A DNA stretch of 64,000 nucleotides from Microcoleus sp. LEGE 07076 (GTDB lineage Bacteria; Cyanobacteriota; Cyanobacteriia; Cyanobacteriales; Microcoleaceae), in the NCBI RefSeq assembly GCF_015207455.1, contig NZ_JADEWV010000004.1, positions 1 to 64,000 on the forward strand, read 5' to 3'. Under the pieces are notes generated by a model. The model searched no databases. It was not told the origin of the DNA and saw only the letters and a program-made list of their open reading frames with translations. The stretch's first letter is position 1. Each line of letters opens with the position of its first letter. The position numbers were made by a program, and so were the translations under genes. Positions 63,635 through 64,000 of the stretch are shown piece by piece.

Positions 63635-64000
63635 ATGCAATTCAGAAAACTTTTCTTCGTATTATCAACTAGCTCCATTATCATGCTTTTTGGGCAATCT
63701 AGTAGTGCGTTTACTCTCAGACAGAATGCAGGAATACTCATATCTAAATCTAAGTTGCCCAATGGAACAGGCTATACTTCTTTAATTGCACTCGATCCCG
63801 ATGGGCCTATTAACTTAAATAAGGCTAACCTCTTCGTTAGCGAGATAAAACGAGGAGGTACAAACAGCTTCCTAGACACTCTCAGAACAACTTACAACGT
63901 AGCAACAGGTTGGACTTTTAAGAAAGGAAAGAATTTAAAAGGGAGTTTTAATGTAAGGCTTCAGTACCCATGCGGTATTGACACCGATTGTGGTTTGGGG
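63635..64000 (+). CDS. Secreted protein, partial at right edge
   Basis: From ATG at 63635 the frame is open for 122 codons to the window edge. It begins QFRKLFFVLSTSSIIMLFGQ followed by SSSAF, a clear signal peptide, and continues with mixed polar sequence (LPNGTGYTSLIALDPDGPIN, TYNVATGWTFKKGKNLKGSF). The last residues contain YPCGIDTDCGLG. It follows the Ig-like repeat gene by 50 bp on the same strand, probably in one unit. The family cannot be determined from the fragment. Confidence 0.5.
   Translation, partial: MQFRKLFFVLSTSSIIMLFGQSSSAFTLRQNAGILISKSKLPNGTGYTSLIALDPDGPINLNKANLFVSEIKRGGTNSFLDTLRTTYNVATGWTFKKGKNLKGSFNVRLQYPCGIDTDCGLG

Overview
The window looks like chromosomal DNA of a filamentous, non-heterocystous cyanobacterium of the Microcoleus/Oscillatoria/Kamptonema type. 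This genus-level guess is inference. The reasons are the dense GCGATCGC (HIP1) octamers, the cyanobacterial genes crtR, desA and fni, the AAA_35-type ATPases and Uma2 nucleases, and the many short tandem and dispersed repeats between genes. No rRNA, phage or intact insertion sequence is visible; one tRNA-Thr(CGT) is present.

Layout. 1-2.1 kb: the start of an M28-type peptidase, an AT-rich AAA ATPase with a possibly truncated partner, and a PIN-domain toxin-antitoxin pair. 2.1-5.1 kb: a DMT permease, a short SppA protease and AroH chorismate mutase. 5.25-6.53 kb: a CRISPR array of 15 identical 36-bp repeats and 14 spacers with a palindrome-bearing leader and no cas genes in the window, followed by a 79-bp minisatellite. 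7-11.7 kb: crtR, pyk, tRNA-Thr and a K+ channel with an RCK domain. 11.7-21.7 kb: an accessory locus made of a leftward unit (NfeD, SPFH protein, two pilin-like proteins, AAA_35-WD40 protein), a divergent HTH-AAA_35 gene, a Uma2 nuclease, a third pilin-like protein with a 17-residue repeat domain, and a hydroxylase-rhodanese fusion. Three clusters of an 11-bp-phased iteron (AAGTCGATGA) lie at its internal promoter regions.

21.9-32 kb: a haem-oxygenase-fold enzyme, a methyltransferase, a chaB-like pseudogene, YqhA, a Lin0512 protein, a class IV aminotransferase, a hairpin repeat array, and glutathione-dependent formaldehyde detoxification (fghA, frmA) split by a nuclease-like gene. 32-43.6 kb: type 2 IPP isomerase, long SppA, GlsB-type membrane protein, GT2-TPR protein, Tat-type beta-carbonic anhydrase, MOSC protein, RbgA GTPase, universal stress protein, pgk and a pentapeptide-repeat protein. 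44-50.6 kb: signalling genes (a LuxR-type response regulator, a REC-EAL protein, a Ser/Thr kinase) and a second Uma2 nuclease.

50.7-54.7 kb: a compact cassette on the minus strand with a PD-(D/E)xK nuclease fused to a ParA ATPase, a translationally coupled ParB-like coiled-coil protein, and a second ParB-like coiled-coil protein. 55-64 kb: desA, thrC, a BrkB/YihY protein, small membrane and secreted proteins, and a partial secreted protein at the right edge.

The two best candidates for undescribed systems are the iteron-linked pilin/SPFH/NfeD/AAA_35 locus and the nuclease-ParA/ParB-like cassette. Both functional readings are inference from domain content and layout.
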